DNA of 56,754 bases from Caldifarciminota bacterium (GCA_027026255.1 JALVOT010000013.1:1-56754); one strand, 5' to 3'; shown: positions 24,294 through 33,771, counted from the first letter of the stretch. Numbers and translations: made by a program. The notes: generated by a model from the sequence alone, not told the origin.

Positions 24294-25718
24294 TCATCTA
24301 ATCTTCACCAATTTTCTTATTATTACTTTTTTTCTATTTCTCAGGACCAAAAAGTAAACGCCAGATTTTTCAACATTCTCAACCCGCCGACCATCTCCGG
24401 TATAGATTTTCAGCTCACTACCTGCAGGATAACTAATTCGATTTCCCTCAGTAAGAGGATTCGAGAATGAAAGAAAATGGTTTTGATTTAGGTTTTTACT
24501 ATTATGTTCTGAAATCCACACTGGATTGCCTGTTTTTGAAAAGAAGATATCTGGATTCGATGATCCATTACGACAGTCGCACCAGAGCGTATAGATATAA
24601 TTGCCATCTGAGGTACAGGCATTATAATCACCAATAAAGGTGTTGGCATATGCAAAGGAATCTGAAACACGGTAGTTTTGACTCCATGTCTGGCCGAAAT
24701 CTGTGGAATATGCATAATAGAGCGCAAGATCATTTACTGTACTTCCATCTCGAGAATCAAACCAGACAACATGAATGCGATCAGCCGGATCCACTGAAAG
24801 CCAGGGATAACACTGCAGTGAAGGACTTGATGAATTATCATTGATTTTAACCGGAGTCATCCAGGTCTGCCCCTGGTCCGTAGACCTTGAGAAAAAAACA
24901 TCAAGTTGATTAGAAGCAAGCCGTGAGTCAGCAAAGACAACATAGATCTTAGTACGGTCCTGACTCATTCCGAATGAAGGGATATTATTGAGTCGGAAGT
25001 TGGTATTTGGCGGATTCCAGGTAACACTTATTATTGTCTGTTGTCCCTGCCAGGTCCGCCCCATATCAGTTGACTTATTGAATCTAATATTCTGGATTCC
25101 CCATCCAACATAGATTAATGAATCGGGTCCACGCAAAGGACAGGTTCCATTGCCACTCGAACCAATTACGATTCCAGACCCGGGCCAGGTCTGGCCGAAA
25201 TCAGTGGAGCGTCTGAACTTAAGATCTCCAGTACCGCCATATTCGTACCAGGTAACAAATACATTGTTGCTATCAATGGCAGCCCAGGGTTTGTCATCAA
25301 GAGTAGACGAAGAGTTTGGAGTGACACAGATTGAAGGTTGCCAGGTCTGACCCCAGTCGCTTGACTTGGTTAGATAGATATCGCCTCGATAATTAGATGA
25401 ATTGTACGATAGCCAGAAGTAATAAATCTCTCCGGTCTTGCTGACAAGAATGCAGGGATCACAGTCACCAGGATAGGTGGGCTCAACCATCAGGGTCTCC
25501 TGCCAGGTTTGACCTCCATCAGTGGACCACCCAAACCCGACATGATAGGTCGTAAGTCGACCATCGTTCCATCCACCACAGATATTGGTTTCTCCGAATA
25601 CCCCCATCGTCATCTCATTCTGATTACCGGTTCCCTCATAGACTCCGACATCTTGGGTCCAGGGTGGATCACCAAAGAGTAGTAATGGTAGTAGTATAAA
25701 AAATATCACCAGTCTCAT
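24294..25718 (-). CDS. Secreted BNR-repeat (sialidase-like) protein with sorting domain
   Basis: 474 residues. Signal peptide MRLVIFFILLPLLLFG. Residues ~20-400 carry repeated Asp-box-like motifs (STDGGQTWQE, SSDWGQTWQP, STDFGQTWPG, STDMGRTWQG, STDQGQTWMT), giving a six-bladed-propeller type fold. Catalytic residues of true sialidases are not evident, so glycan binding or a structural role is possible. The C-terminus resembles a degenerate type IX-like sorting domain (GSELKIYTGDGRRVENVEKSG). Its ATG overlaps the stop of the small gene before it. Confidence 0.85.
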   Translation of the reverse strand: MRLVIFFILLPLLLFGDPPWTQDVGVYEGTGNQNEMTMGVFGETNICGGWNDGRLTTYHVGFGWSTDGGQTWQETLMVEPTYPGDCDPCILVSKTGEIYYFWLSYNSSNYRGDIYLTKSSDWGQTWQPSICVTPNSSSTLDDKPWAAIDSNNVFVTWYEYGGTGDLKFRRSTDFGQTWPGSGIVIGSSGNGTCPLRGPDSLIYVGWGIQNIRFNKSTDMGRTWQGQQTIISVTWNPPNTNFRLNNIPSFGMSQDRTKIYVVFADSRLASNQLDVFFSRSTDQGQTWMTPVKINDNSSSPSLQCYPWLSVDPADRIHVVWFDSRDGSTVNDLALYYAYSTDFGQTWSQNYRVSDSFAYANTFIGDYNACTSDGNYIYTLWCDCRNGSSNPDIFFSKTGNPVWISEHNSKNLNQNHFLSFSNPLTEGNRISYPAGSELKIYTGDGRRVENVEKSGVYFLVLRNRKKVIIRKLVKIR

Positions 25719-26104
25719 CTCTCCTCCTCTGTTTTAATATCCTCAAGTAGTTCCTTTTCTAATTTTCCATTTGAGGGAACCGCAACCCAGTCTGGGGGAA
25801 TAAGGAGATAGGCATTAGGAACACCAAACCTTTCGAATTTTGCCTCTATTTCAATGCGATTTTTTTCAATCGTAATATGTAGGCAGTATCTTCCCTTTGT
25901 CCAGCCTGGATTTTCATCCGGGAAATTTTCTATGATATAGCCATTAAGGTCTTCGATATTGATATAAACCCATTCACTGATAATGGCGCCGGATTCAACC
26001 TTTTCAATCGGGATTCCCTTCGCCTCAAGCACCCCACCCACAGTTTCAGGTGTGACCTGAACTGATGCAGTAAGTCCCATCACCATCATTAATATTAATC
26101 CCAT
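25715..26104 (-). CDS. Small secreted protein of unknown function
   Basis: I use ATG 26104, behind GGGGGTG. A GTG two codons earlier has no spacing from that site. 129 residues with a signal peptide (MGLILMMVMGLTASVQ) and then a compact, acidic alpha/beta-looking domain (EWVYINIEDLNGYII; HITIEKNRIEIEAKFERFG). No family recognised. Cotranscribed with the BNR protein that follows, to which it is coupled by a 4-base overlap. Confidence 0.7.
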   Translation of the reverse strand: MGLILMMVMGLTASVQVTPETVGGVLEAKGIPIEKVESGAIISEWVYINIEDLNGYIIENFPDENPGWTKGRYCLHITIEKNRIEIEAKFERFGVPNAYLLIPPDWVAVPSNGKLEKELLEDIKTEEER

Positions 26105-26121
26105 AATCACCCCCAGCTAAA

Positions 26122-26149
26122 ATTATAATCAGTAATCCAAAAAAATCAA
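26122..26149 (-). promoter_or_regulatory. Promoter of small secreted protein / BNR operon
   Basis: TTGATT (26149-26144), 16 nt, TATAAT (26127-26122) on the minus strand, with a normal leader and a GGGGGTG ribosome site. The -35 box lies next to the IS fragment end. Confidence 0.7.
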
Positions 26150-26159
26150 CCCCGCGAAT

Positions 26160-26437
26160 TAAGTCAAAAATAATCTTACCGGAAGGGGTTGGTTTAATCG
26201 AAATCAGATGGTTGAAATCAGGTCTTGAAAAAATAGGTGCACCGGAGTATAAGATACTCGAAAGGAGGTGCACCTATGACAATAGAAATACCGGAAGTAG
26301 TATACACGATGAAGGCTAAAAGATCAATAGTTAAATTAAATGCCCGACGCTATAATAAAGCATCACGCAAAGAGAAGAAAGTGATGTTGGATGAATTAGA
26401 GAAAGTTACCCATCTGCATCGTAAATATCTTAATTAA
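26160..26437 (+). pseudogene. ISNCY-type element 5' fragment with truncated transposase
   Basis: Bases from about 26166 to 26433 match the reverse complement of 3165-3405. They include the noncoding end region and the first ~53 codons of the transposase (ATG at 26276, MTIEIPEVVYTMKAKRSIVK). Homology stops at 26433, and a stop codon arises directly after, at 26435. The intergenic repeat then begins. It is a remnant without catalytic domain. Confidence 0.85.
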
Positions 26438-26439
26438 TT

Positions 26440-26757
26440 GCATTAATTGCAATGGTATTTTGGACAGAATGAACTTCTGTGAGATTATTAAACCAAGACG
26501 AAGAATACTCAACAACTTCGTTTTACTTTTTTTATATTATTTTATTGGTCATCGGTTCAATTTTCACCAGTGTTGGTGACGCCTCCATTTTTCTCAGCGC
26601 GGGCGGCGTTCCCGCCGCCTGCTGGAGATTTGTCATTCTTAACTCGTTTCAGAATCTCCTGCAGTTCGCCAGGCGTCCCCGCCTCGGGGCGCGACGCCCC
26701 CCGGCTATATCGTAACATAGCTTACAAAAAACCGGGACAAAAGGTGGAGAGGATTCA
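26440..26757 (+). repeat. GC-rich intergenic repeat, copy 1
   Basis: Matches 33995-34353 in inverted orientation. Order of parts: a GGTATTTTGGACAGAAT start; an AT-rich stretch; the GC-rich block with GCGGGCGGCG; a segment that would read VILNSFQNL in one frame (a hallmark of noncoding repeats, not of a gene); a hairpin-rich CCTCGGGGCGCGACGCCCC part; and an end at about AAAAGGTGGAGAGGA. It is inserted at the broken end of the transposase fragment. Confidence 0.8.
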
Positions 26758-26770
26758 GTGGTTTTATGCC

Positions 26771-26798
26771 TTGACACCTGATACTGTTTGTATATAAT
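26771..26798 (+). promoter_or_regulatory. Promoter of secreted protein / BNR operon
   Basis: TTGACA (26771-26776), 16 nt, TATAAT (26793-26798). Leader to GGAGGAG at 26821-26827 and ATG 26830. Confidence 0.85.
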
Positions 26799-26829
26799 AA
26801 AACTTCCAAGATTATTGAAAGGAGGAGTT

Positions 26830-27333
26830 ATGTTTTCGTTGGTCTTTTTTTTAGTCAATGCAATTGTGTGGCAGGAGGATTTCACCACCGCCCGTCAGAC
26901 AATGGCTCAACTATATGAATATACGATTGATATTACCCAGCAGGATGGAAAGGTCATACTCAAAGGTAATCCTCAGTTTGAGGGTTCTTCAACTGCCTGG
27001 TTTTATTTGGATAAAGAAATGATCTTTGATAATAATGATGTTCTTGAGATAGTGCTGAGGGTGAAGTGCAATAGGGCGCGTATTAACTATTTTTATCGTC
27101 GTAAGGATTCTCCGGTCTATTTTGGTGGTGAGGTTTGTATCGATGCGAAAGATGAGTGGCAGAGGATTGAAATTCCATTTAGAGATGCCCGACCGTGCTA
27201 CAGCAGTAATTTTCCTTTCGCACTCACGCCTCACAAACTGCCGGGTCTATATCTGTTTGTTGATAATCTTCTCCCCGGGAATTTTGAGGTTGAGATTGAC
27301 AAAATATTGGTGCGTACAGAGGAGGAACAATGA
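26830..27333 (+). CDS. Secreted protein, carbohydrate-binding-like, unknown function
   Basis: ATG 26830 follows GGAGGAG. An upstream in-frame start at 26788 would lie inside the promoter. 167 residues: signal peptide MFSLVFFLVNAIVWQ, then a beta-rich domain (YEYTIDITQQDGKVILKG; YLDKEMIFDNNDVLEIVLRV; LPGNFEVEIDKILV). The layout is like galactose-binding or CBM-type jelly rolls, which is an inference only. The stop overlaps the ATG of the following BNR gene. Confidence 0.75.
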   Translation: MFSLVFFLVNAIVWQEDFTTARQTMAQLYEYTIDITQQDGKVILKGNPQFEGSSTAWFYLDKEMIFDNNDVLEIVLRVKCNRARINYFYRRKDSPVYFGGEVCIDAKDEWQRIEIPFRDARPCYSSNFPFALTPHKLPGLYLFVDNLLPGNFEVEIDKILVRTEEEQ

Positions 27334-28799
27334 AAAAAATAATATTTTTCTTACTTCTATGGGGAATCGCCCTTTTTGCTGATTCGCCCTGGAAGCCAAA
27401 TGTCCGGGTAAGTGTTTCTGCTAACTGGGACACACTGAATCAGGGGGAATCCTGTTTTGCAGTATTTGGCGATTCGGTTTTTTCAATATGCAATACTGCA
27501 GAAAGATCTAATGTTCCGATTGCTCCTTATGCGTATTCATTCAATGGCGGTCAATCATTTAGCCAGATACCATTTACGGATAATGATGCAGGTATTACCT
27601 GGCATACTGATCCAGTAATTGATGTTGATGATTCGGGCCATGTTCATATGCTGATTCAATTCTCCCTCAATTTTATGAGACATTACCTTTCCCGGGATGG
27701 GGGACTTACCTGGGAAGATACGACGCAGATAAATTCTTATAGTGGTGTGGATAAACCCTGGTGGGTGGTTCACAATAATGAGATATTTGTTGCCTGGCAG
27801 CAGACATCCGGACAGCAAGGAATCTGGTTTTCCCGTTCAACTGATTACGGACATACCTTTAATGATTATCGGATATGGTCGGCCCGGGGCATTACGGCAC
27901 TCTGTATGGACCAGGCGGAAAATCTGCATCTTGCGGTTGTAACCTGGTCTGATGGAGTGTATTACTTGAAGTCAACCGATAAGGGGCAGACCTGGTCCTC
28001 GCCTAAGCATCTTGCTGATTATAGATACAATAGTAGTTATGGCGACCGGGCACCGATTAATTCAATCACAAGCTGTGGAAATGTTGTTTTTATTACCTGG
28101 GTTGATAATTCGTATAATGGCAGCTGGGAGGTTATGGGCATTCGTTCTACAGACGGGGGAAATACCTGGGGCTCGTCTTTTATTGTAAATGACATAAAAA
28201 CCGGTGGTCAATGTAAGGGCTGGGCGCACTTTGATTGTTTTGGAGGACTGCATGTCTTCTACTATCATACACCGGATTGGCCGACAAATTCGTCAAGTCG
28301 ATTTTCCATACGATATGAGTATTCACCGGATAGTGGGGTATCATTCTATCCGAGCAGTCGGCTCTCCGATGTTGATTTTGTCAGTCATGCCGATTTTATG
28401 GGTGAATATCATATCCTGCGCAGTGACAGTACTTATCTCTATGCCCAGTGGACTGATGGAAGGAATGGAAGTTATAATGACCTCTACTTTAGTAAGGCGT
28501 TGCTCAGGGACCTGGCAAAAAAGGAGTCTTTTGAAAAAAGACCTGTAAAACAATCTATCTTCGAAATTCCGACAATCTTGAAAGATAAAGTGGCGATGGT
28601 GCTTTTCGGGCCGGTAACATCTCTGGATATTAAAGTCTATAATGCATCAGGTCGACTTGTGACTTCTTTATATTCTGGCAGCCTTTTTAGGACATCAACC
28701 CGGATTATTGATTCTAAAGCATTGCCGTCCGGTATTCTCTTTATCAGGGCGAATACCCCTTCCCGGATTGAGACCAGGAAGGTTATAAATCTGAGATAA
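27330..28799 (+). CDS. Secreted BNR-repeat protein with sorting-like C-terminus
   Basis: 489 residues. Signal peptide MKKIIFFLLLWGIALFA. Propeller-type repeats with Asp-box-like motifs (SRDGGLTWED, STDYGHTFND, STDKGQTWSS, STDGGNTWGS, SPDSGVSFYP). The C-terminal ~85 residues are a type IX-like sorting domain (LDIKVYNASGRLVTSLY; LPSGILFIRANT). It is related in layout to the 24294-25718 protein, beginning with a similar PW-x(3)-V motif after the signal. Neuraminidase activity is not supported by visible catalytic residues. Confidence 0.85.
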   Translation: MKKIIFFLLLWGIALFADSPWKPNVRVSVSANWDTLNQGESCFAVFGDSVFSICNTAERSNVPIAPYAYSFNGGQSFSQIPFTDNDAGITWHTDPVIDVDDSGHVHMLIQFSLNFMRHYLSRDGGLTWEDTTQINSYSGVDKPWWVVHNNEIFVAWQQTSGQQGIWFSRSTDYGHTFNDYRIWSARGITALCMDQAENLHLAVVTWSDGVYYLKSTDKGQTWSSPKHLADYRYNSSYGDRAPINSITSCGNVVFITWVDNSYNGSWEVMGIRSTDGGNTWGSSFIVNDIKTGGQCKGWAHFDCFGGLHVFYYHTPDWPTNSSSRFSIRYEYSPDSGVSFYPSSRLSDVDFVSHADFMGEYHILRSDSTYLYAQWTDGRNGSYNDLYFSKALLRDLAKKESFEKRPVKQSIFEIPTILKDKVAMVLFGPVTSLDIKVYNASGRLVTSLYSGSLFRTSTRIIDSKALPSGILFIRANTPSRIETRKVINLR

Positions 28800-29117
28800 A
28801 GCGTAAAATTCGAAATCAACCGGGAAACACTGGGTAGCAAGGGGTGGTTTATTAAATTTTCCGCATTCGGTCTGCATATTGGAAAGGTAAAAGAGACCCC
28901 GATTTTTCCACGCCTTTGTCGATATTTTGCATTCGGGATCATTCTTTTATGACAGCGAATCGTTTGTCATCCCTGCTTTCCATTATTCAGATGATGAGTT
29001 TTCCGGCTGTTGTCCGAAGGAGTTGAAGCAGCACGAAAAGCCTGAAGAAGTTCAATGAAAAATAGCAATAACATTCGGTCGTCCCGGTCTGGGTTATTGG
29101 GAAGAAAAAAGAAGATA
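28800..29117. other. Intergenic region without recognised feature
   Basis: No convincing gene, hairpin terminator or repeat is visible between the BNR gene and the promoter at 29118. Open frames on the minus strand are extensions of frames shadowing the BNR gene. Confidence 0.6.
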
Positions 29118-29145
29118 TTGACTAATTATTGCCTTTGCATATAAT
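29118..29145 (+). promoter_or_regulatory. Promoter of epimerase operon (leaderless)
   Basis: TTGACT (29118-29123), 16 nt, TATAAT (29140-29145), then 8 bases to the ATG at 29154. The transcript should start within a few bases of the start codon. Confidence 0.75.
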
Positions 29146-29153
29146 CAGATATT

Positions 29154-30092
29154 ATGAAGATTCTCGTGACCGGTGGTTGTGGATTTATTGGTTCCCATAT
29201 TGTTGATGCCTATGTCGATGCGGGTCATAGGGTTTTTGTCATCGATAATCTTTCCACCGGACAATTAGAAAATCTTAACCCCGGGGCGAAATTAATAAAA
29301 GATGATATCTGCAATGAAGATATCGAGGAGTTGTTCAAGAAAGAAAAATTTGATGTTATTAATCACCATGCCGCCCAGATCAATGTAAGGAAATCGGTTG
29401 AGGATCCATTATTTGATGCCCGGGTAAATATTATCGGTTCGATTAATCTCTTGAGGTTGGCAGCAAAATATCATATTAAAAGGTTTATTTTCGCATCCAG
29501 TGGTGGTGTAGTATATGGTGAACCTGTCAGTTATCCGATCAGTGAAGATTTTCCTTATAATCCATTATCCCCTTATGGTATCTCCAAGATGGCGGTCGAA
29601 CAGTATATTCTCAATTTTGCACCGCTTTATAATTTTGATTATGTAATATTCAGGTACAGCAATGTGTATGGACCCCGGCAGATAGCGAAGAGCGAAGCCG
29701 GAGTGATTTCTATATTCATAAACCAAATCTTGAATGGAGAAAAATGCGATATATTCGGTGATGGCAAACAGATGAGGGATTATGTTTATGTGGATGATGT
29801 TATTCAGGCTAATATTCTCGCCTTAAAATGTCAGTCTGATATTTTAAATATCGGCACCGGTATCGCCACCAGTGTTAATGAATTGATTGAGATTCTTTCC
29901 GAAGTTACTGCCGATGATGTGGTTTATGAACATACCGATCCGAGACCGGGTGAGGTTTTTAAGAATGTGCTGGATAATTCAAAGGCACAAAAACGGATTG
30001 GCTGGAGACCGCAGACAAAGTTAAAACAGGGGATTTTAAAGACATTCGAATATTTCCGCAGGGTGCATTCAATTGGAAAAAAGATATCTTGA
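29154..30092 (+). CDS. NAD-dependent nucleotide-sugar epimerase/dehydratase (GalE-like)
   Basis: 312 residues of extended short-chain dehydrogenase type. The N-terminal NAD motif is VTGGCGFIGSHIVDA. The catalytic Ser lies in FASSGGVVYGE, and the Tyr-x3-Lys in PLSPYGISKMAVEQY. The downstream NVYGPRQ motif is also present. It probably interconverts UDP-sugars (glucose/galactose or their uronic or N-acetyl forms); the exact substrate cannot be decided. The 3' end overlaps the DUF58 gene by 20 bases. Confidence 0.9.
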   Translation: MKILVTGGCGFIGSHIVDAYVDAGHRVFVIDNLSTGQLENLNPGAKLIKDDICNEDIEELFKKEKFDVINHHAAQINVRKSVEDPLFDARVNIIGSINLLRLAAKYHIKRFIFASSGGVVYGEPVSYPISEDFPYNPLSPYGISKMAVEQYILNFAPLYNFDYVIFRYSNVYGPRQIAKSEAGVISIFINQILNGEKCDIFGDGKQMRDYVYVDDVIQANILALKCQSDILNIGTGIATSVNELIEILSEVTADDVVYEHTDPRPGEVFKNVLDNSKAQKRIGWRPQTKLKQGILKTFEYFRRVHSIGKKIS

Positions 30093-30957
30093 CCCGGAAT
30101 TTCTTGCCCGGCTTTCTCATTTAGATATCAAGGCAAGATTGGTGGTGGAGGGTTTTTTAACCGGTCTTCACACCAGTCCTTATAAGGGTTTTTCTCAGGA
30201 GTTTGCTGATTATCGCCAGTATATGCCGGGTGATGAGCCGAAGCGTATCGATTGGAAGGTTTATGCACGGAGCGACCGTTTTTATATTAAAGAGTATCAG
30301 GAAGAGACCAACCTGCGCGCCTATATCCTGCTTGATAAGAGCGGTTCTATGGGATACGGCAGGAAACTCAGTAAGTTAGAGTATTCCAAATACCTTTGTG
30401 CAAGCCTTGCCTATCTGCTCTTCAAACAGAGGGATAGCGTTGGAATTGTAACATTTGATAATAAGATAAGAGAGATTATACCGCCTTCATCAAAGAAGAT
30501 AAATTTTATGAGGATACTTGAGAGGATTGAGAATGCTGCCCCCGGAGGAGAGACAGCACTTTCCGATGTGCTTTCAGAATTTGCCCGGAAGGTAAAGAAG
30601 AGGGGACTTTTGATTTTGGTTTCTGATATGCTTGATGACCTCGAAGCAATGGTAAGGTCATTACGTTCTTTCCGTTATCGAAAGCATGAAATTCTGGTTT
30701 TTCAGATTCTTGACCCTGATGAATATAATTTCCCGTTTGAGGAGTCAGCGGTTTTTTTTGACCTCGAAGATAAAAGTGAGCTGGTTATTCAACCTGGTTT
30801 ATTAAGAAAATCATATCGGCAAAAATTCCATAAGTTTTTAAATGGGTTTCAGTCTCGATTATTTGAGTCATATATCGATTACGAACTGCTTCTTACCAGC
30901 ACCTCATATGATAAGGCACTTTTTGCCTATCTTCAGAAAAGATCAAGACTCCGGTGA
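30073..30957 (+). CDS. DUF58 protein with vWA-like domain
   Basis: 294 residues from a TTG start at 30073. Family motifs near the N-terminus are SPYKGFSQEFADYRQYMPGD, then RIDWKVYARSDRFYIKEYQ. A vWA-like domain with an intact metal-site motif, LLDKSGSMGYG, begins at about residue 88. DUF58 proteins are usually encoded with MoxR ATPases and Bat proteins, and are thought to act in assembly or stress tolerance of envelope complexes. No moxR is visible here. It is coupled to the BatA-like gene by GTGA overlap. Confidence 0.85.
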   Translation: MEKRYLDPEFLARLSHLDIKARLVVEGFLTGLHTSPYKGFSQEFADYRQYMPGDEPKRIDWKVYARSDRFYIKEYQEETNLRAYILLDKSGSMGYGRKLSKLEYSKYLCASLAYLLFKQRDSVGIVTFDNKIREIIPPSSKKINFMRILERIENAAPGGETALSDVLSEFARKVKKRGLLILVSDMLDDLEAMVRSLRSFRYRKHEILVFQILDPDEYNFPFEESAVFFDLEDKSELVIQPGLLRKSYRQKFHKFLNGFQSRLFESYIDYELLLTSTSYDKALFAYLQKRSRLR

Positions 30958-32780
30958 CATTTTTAAATCCGCTTTATCTTTTTGGGTTGCTCGGAGTTTC
31001 CCTGCCGGTTATAATCCATCTGTGGTATCAGAAGAGGTTGAGGCGGATACCGTTTTCAACGCTGAAATTTTTAAAGAAGTCTGAAGCCCGAAGATTTGGC
31101 TGGTTGAAATTTCGTGAGATACTTATTCTCTTTTTAAGATGTTTTTTTATTGCCTCCATTTTTTTGGCACTGTCTCGTCCGGTACTTAAAACCGGATATT
31201 TTAAATTCGGCCGGCTTGGTTCGGTCTATATTATAATTGATAACTCATATAGTATGCAATACAATAAAAATTTTGAGCAGGCAAAGGATGAGGTGAGAAA
31301 ATTGTTGGCATTATATTCTTCCCAATCTGAATTTTGTATTTTACCCCTCTGTATTGATGATGAAGATTACCGGGTGATATGGCAGACAAAGGAACAGGCA
31401 TTATCCCGATTGAAAATGATTGGGATGACCTATAAAAAAGGAAGAATCAGGAAAACCCTGGATTATTTTTCCGGGTTAAAACCCCATTACCCGGCAGAAT
31501 ATTTTTATGTCGGGGACGGCCAGGCGATTGTGTTTGAGGGGTTTGAAAAGAGCGAGGTAGCAAAAAATTTTTATTGGTTAAAAATCCCGGCCGGTGGTAA
31601 TATCGGAATTACAAAGGTTGTATTAAAGGATGCAGTTGCAATTCCTTATAAATTGTATAAACTGGTGACAAGGATTGAAAATTATTCTCCCCATACCTGG
31701 CAGGGTGTAATAAACCTTATTTCCGGACCTTTACATCTTCAAAAGAAATGTCAGATTGGACCCTGGTCATCCGGAGATTATGAATTTTCTGTCCCCAGGG
31801 AATTTACCAGTGGTAAGATAAAGATTTATGATGATAGTCTTCCGGTTGATAATACATATTACTTTTCTAAAGTTCTTCCCCGTAAATTTAATGTGCTGAT
31901 TAAAGGACCGGCAGCATATATTCGTTTTGCGCTGGAATCAACCAAAGAAAGGATTGCACCGTTTCATATCACTGTTACAAAAAATCTTGCGGGCGTCGAT
32001 TTAAGGAAATTTGATTTTGTGATATTGAATGGCGTTTTTGATATCAGTGATGCCGAGGCGATGAGACTTGAATCATTTCTCAGTGATAAAAAGAATGGGG
32101 TGGTCTGTTTTCTTGGTGAACAGGTGGGCCCCGGGTTGAGAAACTTTCTCGCCCGCATTTGTAAGGTAGGCGAAGAGGTGGTGCCTGAGGGCTATCTTGT
32201 TCTTGATGCTGTTGATTATGAACATCCCATTTTTAAGATTTTTGTCGGGACGACTTCAATAAGGAATGTTGAATTCTATCGTTTTCATAAGATTATTGCG
32301 TCTTCCGGTGTTGTGGCAAATATTGCAAAAAGGTATCCATTGATTGTTATCAAAAAAAATCTTGGGGTGGTTGCGACTCCATTTACACCACGATATACAA
32401 ATATTGTTTACAAGACATCATTTGTTCCAATCTTGCATAGATTACTTCTCAGTTTGACCATTAATGCACAGAAGAAGGAGTTTTATATTGGTGAAGAAGT
32501 TCCGGAATTCCGGGTCAAAGATACAAGGGGCGAGGTTTTAAATTCGGGCGAACGATTTTCTGTCCCGGGTTTTTATTTTTGTAAAGCCCAAACTCTCGCA
32601 GTAAATGTTGACCCGGAAGAGGGTAATCTTAAGTCAATCGGTGAACTGCGGCTTAAGGTATCAGGAATCAGGCAGTTAGACCTTGAACATCAATTATCCG
32701 GCAACAACCTCACCCAGCTGTTTTATTATCTGGCGCTCTTTGCCATTTTGTTTGAATTGCTGCTGCTTTTAATCCGTTAA
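30954..32780 (+). CDS. BatA-like membrane protein with degenerate vWA domain
   Basis: 608 residues from GTG 30954. The N-terminal BatA/aerotolerance domain has two membrane segments (FLNPLYLFGLLGVSLPVIIH; ILILFLRCFFIASIFLALS) and the family phrase RRIPFSTLKFLKKSEARR between them. A vWA-like region follows with a weak metal motif (IDNSYSMQYNK). The rest is extracytoplasmic and ends in a last hydrophobic helix. It probably works with the DUF58 protein. Proteins of this type in Bacteroidetes are linked to envelope stress or aerotolerance. Confidence 0.8.
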   Translation: MTFLNPLYLFGLLGVSLPVIIHLWYQKRLRRIPFSTLKFLKKSEARRFGWLKFREILILFLRCFFIASIFLALSRPVLKTGYFKFGRLGSVYIIIDNSYSMQYNKNFEQAKDEVRKLLALYSSQSEFCILPLCIDDEDYRVIWQTKEQALSRLKMIGMTYKKGRIRKTLDYFSGLKPHYPAEYFYVGDGQAIVFEGFEKSEVAKNFYWLKIPAGGNIGITKVVLKDAVAIPYKLYKLVTRIENYSPHTWQGVINLISGPLHLQKKCQIGPWSSGDYEFSVPREFTSGKIKIYDDSLPVDNTYYFSKVLPRKFNVLIKGPAAYIRFALESTKERIAPFHITVTKNLAGVDLRKFDFVILNGVFDISDAEAMRLESFLSDKKNGVVCFLGEQVGPGLRNFLARICKVGEEVVPEGYLVLDAVDYEHPIFKIFVGTTSIRNVEFYRFHKIIASSGVVANIAKRYPLIVIKKNLGVVATPFTPRYTNIVYKTSFVPILHRLLLSLTINAQKKEFYIGEEVPEFRVKDTRGEVLNSGERFSVPGFYFCKAQTLAVNVDPEEGNLKSIGELRLKVSGIRQLDLEHQLSGNNLTQLFYYLALFAILFELLLLLIR

Positions 32781-32793
32781 GCAGTTAGACTTT

Positions 32794-33771
32794 TTACCGA
32801 ATACTGATACTCAGAATCAAGTTGTGAGTCATATAGGGGAGGAAATTGATATCGTAGTGAAAGATGATCGGACCAGGTCTTAGGTTGAAACCGAGTATTG
32901 CACGGTAATGGTTTTGAGAATGGAGGGTTATGTTGACAGGACGCGAAACCGATATGGGTGCACCGGTAATTGTATCAGGAATTTCATAGTTAAATGTATA
33001 TGTAAAATTGACGCTGGTTCCCTCAAGTCCGAATCCGACGACCGGTTCAAAGATAATAAGGTGTTTAGAGATAAGAAGTTGAATATTCCAGATGTTACTG
33101 GAGACGATTGTTGCACCGAGTGAATCCTGAATCTGGAATTTCTGATACGCTCCACCAATGGCAACTGCAAGTGGAAAGGGAATTTCTTTGAGTACCGGCA
33201 GTTTATTTAATTGTTCCTTGGCGCCAAGTCCGAGGAATTTGACATTTGAACCCTTGAATGTGAAGGGAATATAGCGTATCATAAATTCAGCTCCACCCAG
33301 CAGCCCGACATTCAGTTGAGGCATAAAAAGAGGAACACCGGAAAGGTTAAAGCCAGCCGGGATATATGGTGGAATGGCGACTGCATTGTCTGATGCTACA
33401 GGAACCACGGTATTTTCTTTTGGTCCGAATATTGTGCCTATACTGTCTAAGGGAACATCGTAATAATCAAGTGTGTTTGTGTTTAAGGAACATGCGAAGG
33501 CTGTATCATTATAGAATTTCGCCGAACCGGGAATCTGAATGTACATTGCCCTTATGCCAATGTCAAATCCCAGGAAATCGTGGCTATATGCACTGTGGAA
33601 TAAACCGGTTGAGATCCCGGTACCAAAGGCAGTGATTAATGGTTGGGTATAACCTTCTAAAAGTTCTTCACTCACCTTTTTTATCTTTTCAGCAAGTGGC
33701 TCAGTAGATTGTTGTGCCTGAATCAAAGAGACAGCAAGAAGCATTATGATTATAAATTTATAACTTTTCAT
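32794..33771 (-). CDS. Outer-membrane-like protein (DUF6588-like)
   Basis: 325 residues. Signal peptide MKSYKFIIIMLLAVSLIQAQ. The body has alternating short beta strands (FLGFDIGIRAMYIQIPGSAK; LNVGLLGGAEFMIRYIPF; FHYDINFLPYMTHNLILSIS) ending in an aromatic-rich strand, as in outer-membrane barrels. It resembles the DUF6588 group; function unknown. A leaderless promoter at 33778-33805 supports this start. It converges on the batA gene with 13 bases between. Confidence 0.7.
   Translation of the reverse strand: MKSYKFIIIMLLAVSLIQAQQSTEPLAEKIKKVSEELLEGYTQPLITAFGTGISTGLFHSAYSHDFLGFDIGIRAMYIQIPGSAKFYNDTAFACSLNTNTLDYYDVPLDSIGTIFGPKENTVVPVASDNAVAIPPYIPAGFNLSGVPLFMPQLNVGLLGGAEFMIRYIPFTFKGSNVKFLGLGAKEQLNKLPVLKEIPFPLAVAIGGAYQKFQIQDSLGATIVSSNIWNIQLLISKHLIIFEPVVGFGLEGTSVNFTYTFNYEIPDTITGAPISVSRPVNITLHSQNHYRAILGFNLRPGPIIFHYDINFLPYMTHNLILSISIR

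Noticed and set aside
26479-26797. Short protein-like frames in the GC-rich repeat
   Set aside because: They contain the VILNSFQ-type phrase known from noncoding repeats, and the frames are not conserved between the two copies.
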